Positions 40,934 to 51,571 of a stretch of 64,000 nucleotides of DNA are shown here, piece after piece. How positions within the stretch are numbered: position 1 is the stretch's first letter; each line of letters opens with the position of its first letter. The translations under genes and the position numbers were made by a program. Under the pieces are notes generated by a model. It was not told the DNA's origin and did no database searches. It saw only the letters and a list, made by a program, of their open reading frames with translations. This DNA is from Caecitellus pseudoparvulus (lineage: Eukaryota > Bigyra: Bicosoecida): assembly GCA_965644315.1 (NCBI GenBank), contig CBFFRQ010000019.1, positions 1 to 64,000 of the forward strand, written 5' to 3'.

Positions 40934-43900
40934 TCAACGCCTGGGCTGCTGGATGGAGGGGGAGGAGAGGTCTCGGGGAAGGAGCAAGTCCGATTCACTG
41001 CGCGTCAACGGGGCAGTGTGCGCGTAGAGGGACTGCAGGGCATCTTTGCGTTGGGTGCGGTTGAGTTTGGCCAGGTCACGAATGGCTCGGGCCACTCTTC
41101 GCGCCCGTTGCTCGTACAGCACACGCGCCATCGCAAAGACGACAAGTGAGCCGCCGACCAAGATGACCATGGTGATGGTGGAGAAGAGCTCTGCACTGGC
41201 ACGAGCAGCGTCGTCGATGGCGAGCTTGGTGCTGTCGTCGCTGGACACTGCCGCGCACTTGGCGTTGAGATCCAGCGCTGTGACGGCCACGACGACGAGG
41301 GAAGACACTGACGCTGCACTGAGCACCAGCTGCATGCCAATCTCCAGCACGTTGGCCCAGCGGGAGTACCAAGGCTTGAACTGGATCGCCGCAGACAAGA
41401 CAGTGAAGTACAGGGCGGTGAGGATGGCGGATTTCGGGAGGGGCTCCTGCACCGCCGTGTCCACGGCAGCCACGACGTTGCGAAGGAGGAGGACTGCGGC
41501 GGTCCACCAGTACATGTGCGACCTGAGTCCCAGGGACAGGACGCTGAAAATGCCATCCAGGGAGCACAGTCTCAAGCAGACGAGCTGCGGGCACCACGTC
41601 GCGCAGGGGGAGGGAGCAGCCATGATCTCCTCTGCCTCCCCCACATCCACAGGCACCATGTCTGCATCGACGTGCACAGCCAGGCGCCGAGGGGTGTAGC
41701 CGCACATCATGCGGGCCAAGACAGCAAGGGGCAGTGCAGCCAAGGCAAGGAACCCCACCCACCCCAGGCCCAGCCGCAGGGGCGTCGCCTCCACGTCGGG
41801 GGCAAACTGCAGCACTGCAGGGCCGGTCCCAGCCGGGTTGCTCGTCAGCTGGACGTTGTCCAGCAGCGTGGTGGTCAGGGACGTGTACACGAACATGCCA
41901 AAGAACACGGCCGCTCGGAGGAACTCCGCGGCAGTGGGGGCGCGTAGCCAGCTCCAGTCCATGTTGGCGCAGGAGCCGCGCCAGGCAAGCCGGCACTGGG
42001 CGCCAACAGCGGCGCAGGGCAAGCACGCCGGCTGCCGTGTGCCTTGCGAAGGCAGCAGGGACTTTGTCAAGTCATCATGTGGCTCACGTGCTGCAAATTG
42101 GGGATGGGGCGAGGGTGGTTGCTGGCTGGGCGTGGCTATGGACACCACCAGTCCGAACAGCGCCCACATGCAGTAGCCGACGACGGGAATGACAAAAGGC
42201 AGCCCAAGTGCGTGCACGGCACGGACGCCTTCTGACAGGCAAGGGACGAGGAGGGAGACGGATTCGGACTGCACGGGGGCGCGTGCAAACCCTGGGGCAG
42301 CGCAGTCGCCGCTGTCCAAGCCGCCTGGCCCCCACTGCCGCCCAGCAATGCCCAATCCGCCAGTGGAGAACTGCTTCGCTGTGGAGGCGGCGAGGCGGAC
42401 AGCTTGTGAGAGGTAGTTGCTGCCCACGGTCGCGTCGAGGATGGGGTCCACCAGCAGCACGAATGAGGTCATGATGAGCAGCACGACGGACACTCCAGCC
42501 ACGTCGGCGTGGCGCAGGGGGAGTGTCACGGACTCTGGTGCGGCGCTGCGCTCAACTCGCGGTCGGGAGGTGGGGCTGGGCGTCGGGTGTTCAGCGTCGT
42601 CTTCTGCTTGCGGGCTGCTCTGCACGTCAAGAGGCGTCTGCGCTGCTTCGCCCCCCTGTACATCCTCCCCCACCTCTGCAAGTGTTGCGAGGAGCTGTGC
42701 GTGCGCAGGGGGCAGCTTGTGGCCCGGCATGCGCGAGTCCCACGGCAACACAGGCTCGTACCCCACCACTCGGCTGCGGTCAATCTCAAATGGGCGCCGG
42801 TGCCTACCACGCGGCCCACGCTCCAGGGTGGTGTGCAAGGCGCCTGCGCCATGCGTCAACTGCTGCGCAGAGCAGCAGCATGCCGGGCACTGACAGGACA
42901 GGCCATCACAGCACGTGTGGGCACATGCGTTCACACACGCAGCTGCGCAATTGCACAGGTACCCGAACAGGTGCAGCGTGTACAGCAAGCCAAGCCCCAT
43001 GATGGCCAGACCCGCTGCCCACGCCGGCATGCAGTTCCGTTTTGACGTGCAGGCGGTGGTGAAAAGGACAAAGCGCGCGTCAGGCTCGCACTCGGAGCAC
43101 AGTGGGGACGCTGAGTCGTGCCCTGGCGTGCAGTACTGCCTCCACACCAGGGCGTCACCGGAACGCTGCACCATGCCGCCTTGACACAGGCCTGCGACAC
43201 ACTTTGCCGGCTCCGGGTCAAACAGGCGCAGGGAGCTGTTCTGGCCGCGAACAGCACCACAGTCTGGCAGCAGGCTGGCCGGCGCAGTGTCTGGCTGCCA
43301 GCACCCGACGATGGTCCCGTTCGCCTTGTAAAACCCTTGCTGGGCACTGGCGCGCCAGCCGCCGTCGAAGCCGCCGGGGCACCGCAGCGCCTTGGGGCAG
43401 GCAGTGCAGGGGACGTCTCCACCCGGAGCCCAGGTGCCTGGCGGACAGGGCAGGCAAGAGTGGGCGGACTCGCCCGTTCCAGAGAAGGCCGTGCCGGCCG
43501 AGCATGTGAGCATTTTCACCGACAAGCTTGTCTCAGAGGACGGCGAGTTTGGCCCCTGCAGCGTCAACTTGAAGGTGCACGTGGAGCCAGGCACGCCAGT
43601 AACATTCACAGCCAACGGCACTTGTGCCTTGCCCTGTGAAGGGGGCGCCCACAAGCCACTGTGCTGGTGCGCTGGGACGTGCAGGACGCCTGTGTCATTC
43701 ACCGCAGCTGACAGCTGCACACGCAGCAGCCCTGGCAGCACGGAGCAGAAGCGAGCGTCAGGGTCCGTGCTGGCTTGGTTGCTGATGGCTACGACCCAGT
43801 CTGCCGCTGCGGAGCCTCCTGCCCACGAGCCGCCAGCATCCACAACTCGTAGAGTTGCCGCTGGCGTAAGGGACATGCCTGCGACTGCCGTGAGATTCCC

Positions 43901-46900
43901 TGAGAAGTTCTGCTGCGCCAACGTGACCGCAAGCCCTTGCAGAGGGCCAGCGACGTTGCTGCCGTACACCGAGGCGGTGGCAGGGTTGGTCGCGTCCGTT
44001 TCCACGACCAGTTGACTCTCCAGTTGGGTGCAAGCGGCCGGGTCTTCACAGAACGCAACACCGCCTGCCACAGCTGCCGAAGTGTTGCCCACCGATAGCG
44101 CTGGGGCCGGTGGCGGTTCGGTCAGGCTACACATGCAGCTTGATGAGTTCAACGTTACGGGGGCGCCCAGTGGAGAGGGAACTTGGGCCTGTTCTGCGAC
44201 AAAGTCCAGGCTTGCGGGGCCCCACAGGAGGCACGCTCGGTGGTGCAGATACAGTCCTCCCCCGAGGCCACACGTGGAAGGCAAGCCCACAACTGCGCTG
44301 TCAAGTTCACCGGCCAGCACCGCCTCTGCAGCTGCATCCAGGACCTTGCTGCCGACACTGGTGTGCTCCACCCGCACAGTGGGCTGCATCCCCGTGTCGC
44401 TCGGCACCTGCACCAGGCGCGCGTTGTCATCCAGGAACACCGCCGCACCACGACAGCTAGTCGCCTGCTGCACCATCACGGGGCCAGCGAGTGCTAAGGT
44501 GCTGTACGCGAAGCGCACCTCGCCTGGACTACTGCCGCTGTTGGCAGAGTATTGGAGGAGCAAGTCACAGCCTGCTGCGAGGCCGACTGACGTCGCGGGG
44601 CCGATGCCGAACCGGCTCTGGGCCAGGACATCCCAGCCCTTAAAGCACATCCAAATGGGGGCCACGCCGATGCTGGCCCCAGAGCTGTGTCGAGGGGTTG
44701 CAGCCTCCAACTGCCCCCCGCTGATGGCTGCCGCCGAACGCGAGTTCGCACCAGCGGCAAAGAGCCCCCCCCCTCGGCCGGCGAAGCCACAGTGCAGGAG
44801 GGTCACATTGGAAAGGGAGACGAAGGCGCCCCCATGCGCTCCGATGCAGGGGCCTGCAATGCTGCTGCCTTCGCGCTGCCCTGCTCCACGCACCACCACT
44901 CCATCCAGGGTCAGCCACGCAGTGCTTGCGCCGGTGATGAGGGGCAGCGTGGTGGTATTGCCGATGGACACTGCCTGGGGCGGGGCACGCATGTCTTCCA
45001 GCTGCACGTCGCTCAGTGTCGCTGCCAGGGACGGCACCCAACCAGCCGCCCCAGGAAACAGCACACACACCTCCGCCGCGACCATGGTGCAGACGATAGA
45101 TGGCGTTGGGAGGGAGGGGAACAATGTCGAGGCGCCTGTCAGCACCAGCCCTGGGCGCAGGACGACAATGGGCTCCTGGGCCTGCGCCTGCAGCCCTCCT
45201 GCTGCAGCTTCCAGCCCCTGCTGCAAGAGGGTCTCAAATGCCCCCGCGTCGCCCGCACACGCGGCGTCTTTCAGCACCGTCGATCCCTTGTTTGAAGCAA
45301 GGGAACACACCAAAGCAATGGTGCCCAGGGATACGACATCCCCCGGCCACGCAGCGTCCATGGCCAGATGCACCAGCTCCGTGAAGCAGTAGCCAGGGTG
45401 CAGGGCGCAGGCCAGCAGAAACGTGGAGTGCGTCGTGTTGATGGCGTCGGGGTGCTCGACACGCTTGAACTTGACAGCCGCCCCGCGCCCGTCGAAACCC
45501 TGTGACGTCACCAGCCCGCTCGTGAATGCAGAGGACTGCAGGCGGGAACTGCGGGACTGCACGAGAAGTGCAGGAAAGCACCACGCAGCGGTGCAGGCGT
45601 CATCGGATGGGCCCAGCACCATGCCAGACTGCGTGGGGGCAGGCGCGGTCCCCCCCACGCCCAGCAAAGTGCCAGACACCAGTGACTCGGACCACGCTTG
45701 CGACTCCCACTTGCCCCAGCACTGGCGCAAAGGGTCTGCGCCGCTGCACTGCACTTGGGTCAAGTCAAACGCCCACAGAGCGCCCAGGCGCCCGCCGATG
45801 TCCTGTGGTGCCTGTCGGCTGGCTCCAGACAGCCACAGCGTGGTGTTGTCTTGCACGGTGAGGGTGGGGCGCAGGAGCTGGGGGGACAGCGCAAAGGGGC
45901 CGCCTGCAGTGCTCACGTGGTTCCACACGCGCCAGGTGAGTGAGGTGAGGTTCAAGCTGACGAGGAAGTACAGTGGGGCGTTGGCCTCCGAGCCCTCCGC
46001 CAGCACACCAACGCCGCCGTACGACCACACAGTGCCCGATGACCCATCGCACACCACTGCTGAGTTGGCACGCCCACACAGCCAAGGCGCTGACGTCGGG
46101 TGGCAGATCAGGCTGGTCACGTCAGTCAGCGTGTCGGTCGTGTCATTCAAGTCGACCAGGAGCGCTTGCTGCGCCGTCGGCTGCAAGCAAGACGCGCCGT
46201 CGAAGCAGCCCCCCAGCACAAGGACCCTGTTCTGCCAGCCAGCCGCAGCAACTGGCCCAGTGAAGACCATGACTGCGCGATCCAGCAGCGTCGGGGCATT
46301 GGACATGACGGTGTACCCTCGCAGCATCCCCAGGTCACCTTGCTGGGGCAGGGGCAGCGCCACCGCTTGGCGTGGCAGCTGCACGCTGATGTCAGAGTCC
46401 CGCGGAGTGTGCAGGGCGATGGAGCCTGCCGGACTGTCCACCACACCCAGCAAGCGGACATCCACCCACGAGCCGTTCCACGGCTGCATGAACCAGCCCG
46501 GAAACAACGACGTCGCACTGGTCTCGTACTGCGCACAGGCGATCATGTCTTGCTGGTAGGCCGTTGGCACAGAGGGCAGCCAGTACCGGCACACAGGTTG
46601 CCGAAGGGGCAGGGTGTTTGCGACTGCACGAAGGGAGGCGGCGGGCGGCAGGTGACCTGCCGCCGGGCTGGCGTGCCACGCGCCTGCAGTGTGGTACGTG
46701 CCTACAGAGGCCAGGCGGCTGGTGGTGCTGTCCCGCAGCGGCCCTTGCACTGTGACAAACGGCACAGAGTCGGGTGCTTGCCCCGAAGGGTCGTCCTTGA
46801 AGTCAAAGTCTGTCACCTTGTACAGCCCTGCGCCATACAACCAGATGACGCCCCCGCTCTGGCTTGCAGAGAGACCCGAGCGGCCGAATGCGGAGGGCCC

Positions 46901-49900
46901 CGCCAGGACGCCTGGGCGCCACTGGCCGTTGGCCAGCACAAACACTGCAGTGTCGGCGCCATCCGTCCCCGTGCCGTTGCCCACATGGGGCAGCTCCACG
47001 CCCACAAACAAGCTGACGATGTCGTTCACCTTCACCATGGTGGGGGCCAGGTCGCCAGCCGCTGGGGCTTGCAGCAAGGGCGGCGTGCGCTGCGGCAGCA
47101 GCTGCCACCCCTGGCCAGGGGACGCACTGTCCAGGGTGTACGTGTTGAACACAAAGCCTGCCGAGCTGTTCCACAGGCCAACCAGCACCAACGTGCCCTC
47201 CACTGACACCAAGTCACTGCTGAGCATGCCGGGAGGAAGGGGTTGAAATGTGCCGGTCGGGCCGCTGGGTGCCACGTCAGCCTTGAACACGGTCAGCACG
47301 CCAGAGGTAAAGGGGTTGAACTGGATGACGTGGTTGGTCCCATTTGCATACACTGAAATCCACAGGCGCTGCCCGGCATTGACGATGGAGGTCGTCGCCG
47401 CCGCGCAGGACAGCTGCAGCGCTTGCAGGGACGGCGTAGCGTCAAGCCACGATTGTTGCTGTGTGTCCAGCTGCCACAACTGCAGGGGGGCCAAGGACAC
47501 GGCTGACGAGTCGTTGCACAGGGCGTACCAGATGCTCGTGCCGACTGTGGCGCTGGTGGCGACGTGGCTGCGAGTGGGGCGGCCCGGAGACCCGCTGGCG
47601 GCCACTTCCCGCCACACGGCGGAGGAGGCGTTGAACGTCCAGGGGTTGATGAGGTCCTGGCCGGAAAAGCCGGCACCGCCCCACAGCCACAACGCCCCGT
47701 CCACAGAGTTGAAGCCTGCACCGTTTCCGCTGCGCAGGGAGTACGTGCCAGTGGGCGTGCTGGGCTGCTGGCCCCACACGGTGGACGACGTGTCAAAGTA
47801 CCACGTCGTGTGCAGGCGGTACTGGCCCTGCACGCCCTGGGCCTCCGGGCACATGGCAGCGCGCTGCCCGCCAAACAGCCACAACGCAGGGCCCACTGCC
47901 GCAACGGCCGCGCCTTCTTGCGCTTGGGGCAAGTTCTCCACGCCAGTGGACAGCACGCCCCACATCCACTCCGTGTGGCTGGGGCTGGTGCGAGAGGGCG
48001 TCAGGGTCAGCAGGGAGTGCACTCGACTGGCACCTGCCTCGGCCCGTGTAATGGCCAGCAGCCACACGGCGCCGTCCACAAACGCTGCATCTCCCACGGG
48101 CACATAGCGCACGTCGTCGCTCCACGGCACAGAGGCTTGCACGGTGTGCCAGTGAGAAAACGGCGCCTCGGACAGGAACAGCACCTCCTCTTCCAACTCA
48201 TCCGTCGTGGAACAGGAGCTGTTCTGGGGACAGCCCAGCGCAAGTAGAACGGGGGGCGCCAGCGTCGTGCCGTTCACCGCCACTTCCGTGGGGGAGGACA
48301 TGAGGAAGCGAATGCGCGGCACTGTGGCGGGTGCAGCCGTCCACGCACTGGCACCCGCATCCCACATCCACAGCTGTGCACCAGTCACCAGCACTGTGCC
48401 AATTGTTGTGCTTAGCATAAGGGGCCTTGCATCAAAGCTTGCCGTGGGCGGCAAGGCATGGGGCAGTTCGCGCCACGTGCCGTTGGCGGTGGAAAACGTC
48501 CACGTGTCCTTCAGCCACGTCGGGGCCTGCCCCGGCCTGGACGGCGGCACCATCCCTCCAAACAACAGCAAGGAATCGCCTGTCCAGGCCGTGGCAGCCA
48601 GGCCGCGACCGGGTGGCGCGGTACTGCCGCCCCAGTGCAGCGGCGTGTAGCTGCCAGCCGCAGTGTTGAAGCTCCACAGGTCAGACAGCGTCGTGCCGGC
48701 ATTGGACAGGCCACCGAACAGCAAGGCTTGGTGCTGCACCTGTGCAGTGGAAGCAAAGGCTCGAGCTCGTGGCGTGTCTGGCATGCCTTCGATGTTCTGT
48801 TCCCAGTGCAGTGTGGCCAGAGCCAGCTGCCAAATGCTGTTCTGCACATAGGAAGCCCCACACAGCTGTTCGCCGCCGAACACGACCAGGCGCGTGTCAG
48901 ACCCCGTGCGGTGCACAGGCGCCACGAGCGGCACCAGACGCTGCCCATCGGCCACTTGCGTGATGTTGGTCAGCCACGCGCCTTGGGACAGGTCGAAAGC
49001 CCACAGCCCGCAAATGGCCACGCCGCCGTCCTGGGCGCAGCCGTAGTCCGCAATGCCGCCGGCGACGAAGAAGAAGCCGTTCGCAGACGCCACGCTGAAC
49101 AGCTGCAGGCCTGTCGGGGCGCTGTTCTGTGGGGAGGGGGGGATGGCGTCCCACGTCAACGTCTGGCTGGCAGGGTGCCACTGCAGGCGCCACATGCGGG
49201 GGCCGGTGAATGCGAAGGGGCCTGAGATGATGGCCGTCGTCTGGAAGGGTGGCGCAATGTCAGTGGCCACCCCCAAACCTTGCACGAGGATGAAGCTGGA
49301 GGGCGCTGCAGGCTCAGGCAGCTCCTCCCACGCGCCTGTGCTCGTGTTGAAGGCAGTGAGCGGGGCCAGCTGCATGTGCAGCGTGGAGGGGTCTGCAGCG
49401 TACTGCGGGAAACCCCCCAGCAGCAACACGGCTGGCTGGCCGTCTGTGCCGTTCACTACCATCAGTTGGGGGAGGTAGCGGGGAGGGGGGAGGTCGGGCG
49501 GCTGCGGGGCGGCACATCCAGCCACACACCGCCACGTGCCCAGCAGCGTGTCGAACAGCCACGTGTCTCGGAGCAGAACAGCCCCCAGTGCATCTGTGCT
49601 TTGCTGCTGCACGCCTCCATGCATGAAGATGTACGAGCCGACGGCGATGACGGATGGCAAGGTTCGCGTGGAGGGGGAAGCACAGGTGAGGCTGGGGCAG
49701 TGAGCCACCGCTGAGCAGTCGGGGGACACGCGCACCCACCCCTTGATCTGCGCCGAGTACACCCACACCTGCACACCCGAGTCATCTGCCGTTCGACTTG
49801 CCGCAGTCTGCACGTACCAGACGTCTGGGCCCAGGGACAGCCCCACGCCACCGAACGCCGGTTCGGGCCACGCCATGCTGCCAGGGAGAAATGTGTGCTG

Positions 49901-51136
49901 TGGCCAGCGCAAGTGCGGTGCTTCACCTGCGCCCCCTTCGAGGACTGGCGCCTGGCGCGTGAAGGAAATGGTGTACACGCCGCCCACCCAGTCCGGCCAC
50001 AGCAGCAGGCTCTGGGCGTTCTGGCACGCATAGCGCGTGGGGGCCCCCCCGAACACCAGCATGACGTCCCCCATGGCAGCGATGGCGCCCCTCCAAATCT
50101 GCGGAGACGCCGCGTTCGCCACGCCACCTGGTGTGCTCAGGGTCTTGGGGGTGCCTGAGGACATGTCCACGCCTTGCACCAGTCCCAGCGGGGCGTCCAC
50201 CAACCCTGCACTGCCGAGACCCCAAGCAAGCACGAGGTGACTGCCGTGCACACTGCACAGAGCGCCGAAGGTGGGGAACTGCAGCGGCTGTGCACCGCGC
50301 TGCCACTGCAGCAGGGACAGGTGCAGGACCCAGATGTCAGCCAGCGGAGCCGCAAAGCCACCTGTGCCGCCTGCCAGCCACAGGACACTGTTGCCGTTGG
50401 CGTCGTTGCCAGCGGCAGCACAGGCAAACGCGCGTGCAGGGGGGGTCGTCTGCGACGGCAAGTACAGGGCAAACCACCTGTCAGCTGCGCTCTGGTACAC
50501 GAGGGTGGTGGCAGTGACAGCGTACTGCTGCGAAGTGAAGCCGCCAAACAGCAGAATGTCCGTGCCCACCACGGCCGGTGCGGCGCCCCAGCGAGGCAGC
50601 ACATCTGGCGGCATGGCAGCACACTGCCTCCAGGCGCCAGTCACAGTGCTGAACTTCCAGCAGTCCCCCAGGGGGGTACGGAAGGCGCCCCGTCCGCCCA
50701 GCAAGAACACGTCCAGGCCCACCGCCACGACAGCCCCGTCAGAGCGAGGCGCCGGTGCGGTGCGAGGGGAGGTGCAGGCACTGCCCGGCGCCCGTGCCAG
50801 CATGCTGCCCCATGGCTGCCGGAAGCGCACAGAGGCAGGGTCCCACGCGTACACCTGCACGGCTGAGGCGTTGTTGCTTCCGTGGGGGGCGCAGAGCAGG
50901 ATGGGCCGTGACGCGACGCGCACGGCGCCAGACCACGCGCAGAAGGGCGCGGAGCTGAATGTGTTGGGCTGGAAGCCGGAAAGAGTCATGTTCACCGACA
51001 TGCCCACGCCGTAGGGCAGGGTGCTCGCGCCCGCACCAGTGCGAGGCCAGGCAGAGACGGCGCACGCCAGGGCGAGGCAACGCAGCAGGCTGTGCCACCC
51101 AACGGCCCGGCGCAGCTGCAGTGCAACTTGTGACAT
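40934..51136 (-). CDS. Giant kelch-repeat, Cys-rich, polytopic membrane protein
   Basis: Single exon of 10.2 kb, 3,400 residues. The ATG at 51136 is chosen because it starts a signal peptide (LLRCLALACAVSAWP); the open frame extends 121 codons further but without such features. Residues about 100-1800 are a long series of kelch-type beta-propeller blades (VFLLGGRGAF, ILLFGGFTSQ, SLLLFGGMVPP, DLWSFNT, ALWLWGGAG). Residues about 1900-2220 have beta-helix-like character (GGAFVSLSNVTLLHCGFAGRGGGLF). About 2545-2690 is a Cys-rich module (CLPCPPGTWAPGG, CTACP) like ephrin-receptor/GCC2-GCC3 repeats. From about 2700 there are some nine transmembrane segments and a basic C-terminal tail. This gives a huge extracellular sensor or adhesin joined to a channel- or transporter-like membrane part; function unknown. 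Stop is TGA. Confidence 0.85.
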   Translation of the reverse strand: MSQVALQLRRAVGWHSLLRCLALACAVSAWPRTGAGASTLPYGVGMSVNMTLSGFQPNTFSSAPFCAWSGAVRVASRPILLCAPHGSNNASAVQVYAWDPASVRFRQPWGSMLARAPGSACTSPRTAPAPRSDGAVVAVGLDVFLLGGRGAFRTPLGDCWKFSTVTGAWRQCAAMPPDVLPRWGAAPAVVGTDILLFGGFTSQQYAVTATTLVYQSAADRWFALYLPSQTTPPARAFACAAAGNDANGNSVLWLAGGTGGFAAPLADIWVLHLSLLQWQRGAQPLQFPTFGALCSVHGSHLVLAWGLGSAGLVDAPLGLVQGVDMSSGTPKTLSTPGGVANAASPQIWRGAIAAMGDVMLVFGGAPTRYACQNAQSLLLWPDWVGGVYTISFTRQAPVLEGGAGEAPHLRWPQHTFLPGSMAWPEPAFGGVGLSLGPDVWYVQTAASRTADDSGVQVWVYSAQIKGWVRVSPDCSAVAHCPSLTCASPSTRTLPSVIAVGSYIFMHGGVQQQSTDALGAVLLRDTWLFDTLLGTWRCVAGCAAPQPPDLPPPRYLPQLMVVNGTDGQPAVLLLGGFPQYAADPSTLHMQLAPLTAFNTSTGAWEELPEPAAPSSFILVQGLGVATDIAPPFQTTAIISGPFAFTGPRMWRLQWHPASQTLTWDAIPPSPQNSAPTGLQLFSVASANGFFFVAGGIADYGCAQDGGVAICGLWAFDLSQGAWLTNITQVADGQRLVPLVAPVHRTGSDTRLVVFGGEQLCGASYVQNSIWQLALATLHWEQNIEGMPDTPRARAFASTAQVQHQALLFGGLSNAGTTLSDLWSFNTAAGSYTPLHWGGSTAPPGRGLAATAWTGDSLLLFGGMVPPSRPGQAPTWLKDTWTFSTANGTWRELPHALPPTASFDARPLMLSTTIGTVLVTGAQLWMWDAGASAWTAAPATVPRIRFLMSSPTEVAVNGTTLAPPVLLALGCPQNSSCSTTDELEEEVLFLSEAPFSHWHTVQASVPWSDDVRYVPVGDAAFVDGAVWLLAITRAEAGASRVHSLLTLTPSRTSPSHTEWMWGVLSTGVENLPQAQEGAAVAAVGPALWLFGGQRAAMCPEAQGVQGQYRLHTTWYFDTSSTVWGQQPSTPTGTYSLRSGNGAGFNSVDGALWLWGGAGFSGQDLINPWTFNASSAVWREVAASGSPGRPTRSHVATSATVGTSIWYALCNDSSAVSLAPLQLWQLDTQQQSWLDATPSLQALQLSCAAATTSIVNAGQRLWISVYANGTNHVIQFNPFTSGVLTVFKADVAPSGPTGTFQPLPPGMLSSDLVSVEGTLVLVGLWNSSAGFVFNTYTLDSASPGQGWQLLPQRTPPLLQAPAAGDLAPTMVKVNDIVSLFVGVELPHVGNGTGTDGADTAVFVLANGQWRPGVLAGPSAFGRSGLSASQSGGVIWLYGAGLYKVTDFDFKDDPSGQAPDSVPFVTVQGPLRDSTTSRLASVGTYHTAGAWHASPAAGHLPPAASLRAVANTLPLRQPVCRYWLPSVPTAYQQDMIACAQYETSATSLFPGWFMQPWNGSWVDVRLLGVVDSPAGSIALHTPRDSDISVQLPRQAVALPLPQQGDLGMLRGYTVMSNAPTLLDRAVMVFTGPVAAAGWQNRVLVLGGCFDGASCLQPTAQQALLVDLNDTTDTLTDVTSLICHPTSAPWLCGRANSAVVCDGSSGTVWSYGGVGVLAEGSEANAPLYFLVSLNLTSLTWRVWNHVSTAGGPFALSPQLLRPTLTVQDNTTLWLSGASRQAPQDIGGRLGALWAFDLTQVQCSGADPLRQCWGKWESQAWSESLVSGTLLGVGGTAPAPTQSGMVLGPSDDACTAAWCFPALLVQSRSSRLQSSAFTSGLVTSQGFDGRGAAVKFKRVEHPDAINTTHSTFLLACALHPGYCFTELVHLAMDAAWPGDVVSLGTIALVCSLASNKGSTVLKDAACAGDAGAFETLLQQGLEAAAGGLQAQAQEPIVVLRPGLVLTGASTLFPSLPTPSIVCTMVAAEVCVLFPGAAGWVPSLAATLSDVQLEDMRAPPQAVSIGNTTTLPLITGASTAWLTLDGVVVRGAGQREGSSIAGPCIGAHGGAFVSLSNVTLLHCGFAGRGGGLFAAGANSRSAAAISGGQLEAATPRHSSGASIGVAPIWMCFKGWDVLAQSRFGIGPATSVGLAAGCDLLLQYSANSGSSPGEVRFAYSTLALAGPVMVQQATSCRGAAVFLDDNARLVQVPSDTGMQPTVRVEHTSVGSKVLDAAAEAVLAGELDSAVVGLPSTCGLGGGLYLHHRACLLWGPASLDFVAEQAQVPSPLGAPVTLNSSSCMCSLTEPPPAPALSVGNTSAAVAGGVAFCEDPAACTQLESQLVVETDATNPATASVYGSNVAGPLQGLAVTLAQQNFSGNLTAVAGMSLTPAATLRVVDAGGSWAGGSAAADWVVAISNQASTDPDARFCSVLPGLLRVQLSAAVNDTGVLHVPAHQHSGLWAPPSQGKAQVPLAVNVTGVPGSTCTFKLTLQGPNSPSSETSLSVKMLTCSAGTAFSGTGESAHSCLPCPPGTWAPGGDVPCTACPKALRCPGGFDGGWRASAQQGFYKANGTIVGCWQPDTAPASLLPDCGAVRGQNSSLRLFDPEPAKCVAGLCQGGMVQRSGDALVWRQYCTPGHDSASPLCSECEPDARFVLFTTACTSKRNCMPAWAAGLAIMGLGLLYTLHLFGYLCNCAAACVNACAHTCCDGLSCQCPACCCSAQQLTHGAGALHTTLERGPRGRHRRPFEIDRSRVVGYEPVLPWDSRMPGHKLPPAHAQLLATLAEVGEDVQGGEAAQTPLDVQSSPQAEDDAEHPTPSPTSRPRVERSAAPESVTLPLRHADVAGVSVVLLIMTSFVLLVDPILDATVGSNYLSQAVRLAASTAKQFSTGGLGIAGRQWGPGGLDSGDCAAPGFARAPVQSESVSLLVPCLSEGVRAVHALGLPFVIPVVGYCMWALFGLVVSIATPSQQPPSPHPQFAAREPHDDLTKSLLPSQGTRQPACLPCAAVGAQCRLAWRGSCANMDWSWLRAPTAAEFLRAAVFFGMFVYTSLTTTLLDNVQLTSNPAGTGPAVLQFAPDVEATPLRLGLGWVGFLALAALPLAVLARMMCGYTPRRLAVHVDADMVPVDVGEAEEIMAAPSPCATWCPQLVCLRLCSLDGIFSVLSLGLRSHMYWWTAAVLLLRNVVAAVDTAVQEPLPKSAILTALYFTVLSAAIQFKPWYSRWANVLEIGMQLVLSAASVSSLVVVAVTALDLNAKCAAVSSDDSTKLAIDDAARASAELFSTITMVILVGGSLVVFAMARVLYEQRARRVARAIRDLAKLNRTQRKDALQSLYAHTAPLTRSESDLLLPRDLSSPSIQQPRR

Positions 51137-51571
51137 ATGGAGAGTGGGCTGGTGGAGTGGCTGAAGCGTGCGAGCCCAGGGGACTGCCCAGCACGCGATA
51201 GTGTGCGATGGGCAGTGCAGCAGGCGAAGAACCGGTGCCGACGCCACGCAGTGAGATTTTGAAGAGTGCCACGGCAAGGAGGCGCACTGGCATGTTCCAT
51301 GATCTGGAACAACCCTGCATGCAGTGCTTTCATCGTGGATTTTACGCCCACGCCTCGCCTGTGAGCCTGGTGTGATGCTCCACAGGGTGAGGGCACCAAT
51401 TTCCGCAACCTTCCCTGAGGTTGAAGCGGGGGGGGCAGCCGTCCCTCTCCCGGTCCCGCGCCCACCACGCTGAAAGTGCAAATAACCCCGCACCCCCATT
51501 CATGCCACTTGCACCCCCCCCCCGCTTGGGCTGCCTTTCCACCCAGGCTCCGCCCTGGATCGCGGCGTGGC
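51137..51571. other. Bidirectional promoter region
   Basis: 435 bases between the divergent starts of the giant kelch gene (minus) and the ammonium transporter (plus). Contains G and C homopolymers (51429-51436, 51517-51525) but no recognised core promoter motif. Confidence 0.5.

Noticed and set aside
51137-51499. 121-codon N-terminal extension of the giant kelch protein
   Set aside because: No ATG with protein-like sequence after it; the ATG at 51136 begins a clear signal peptide.
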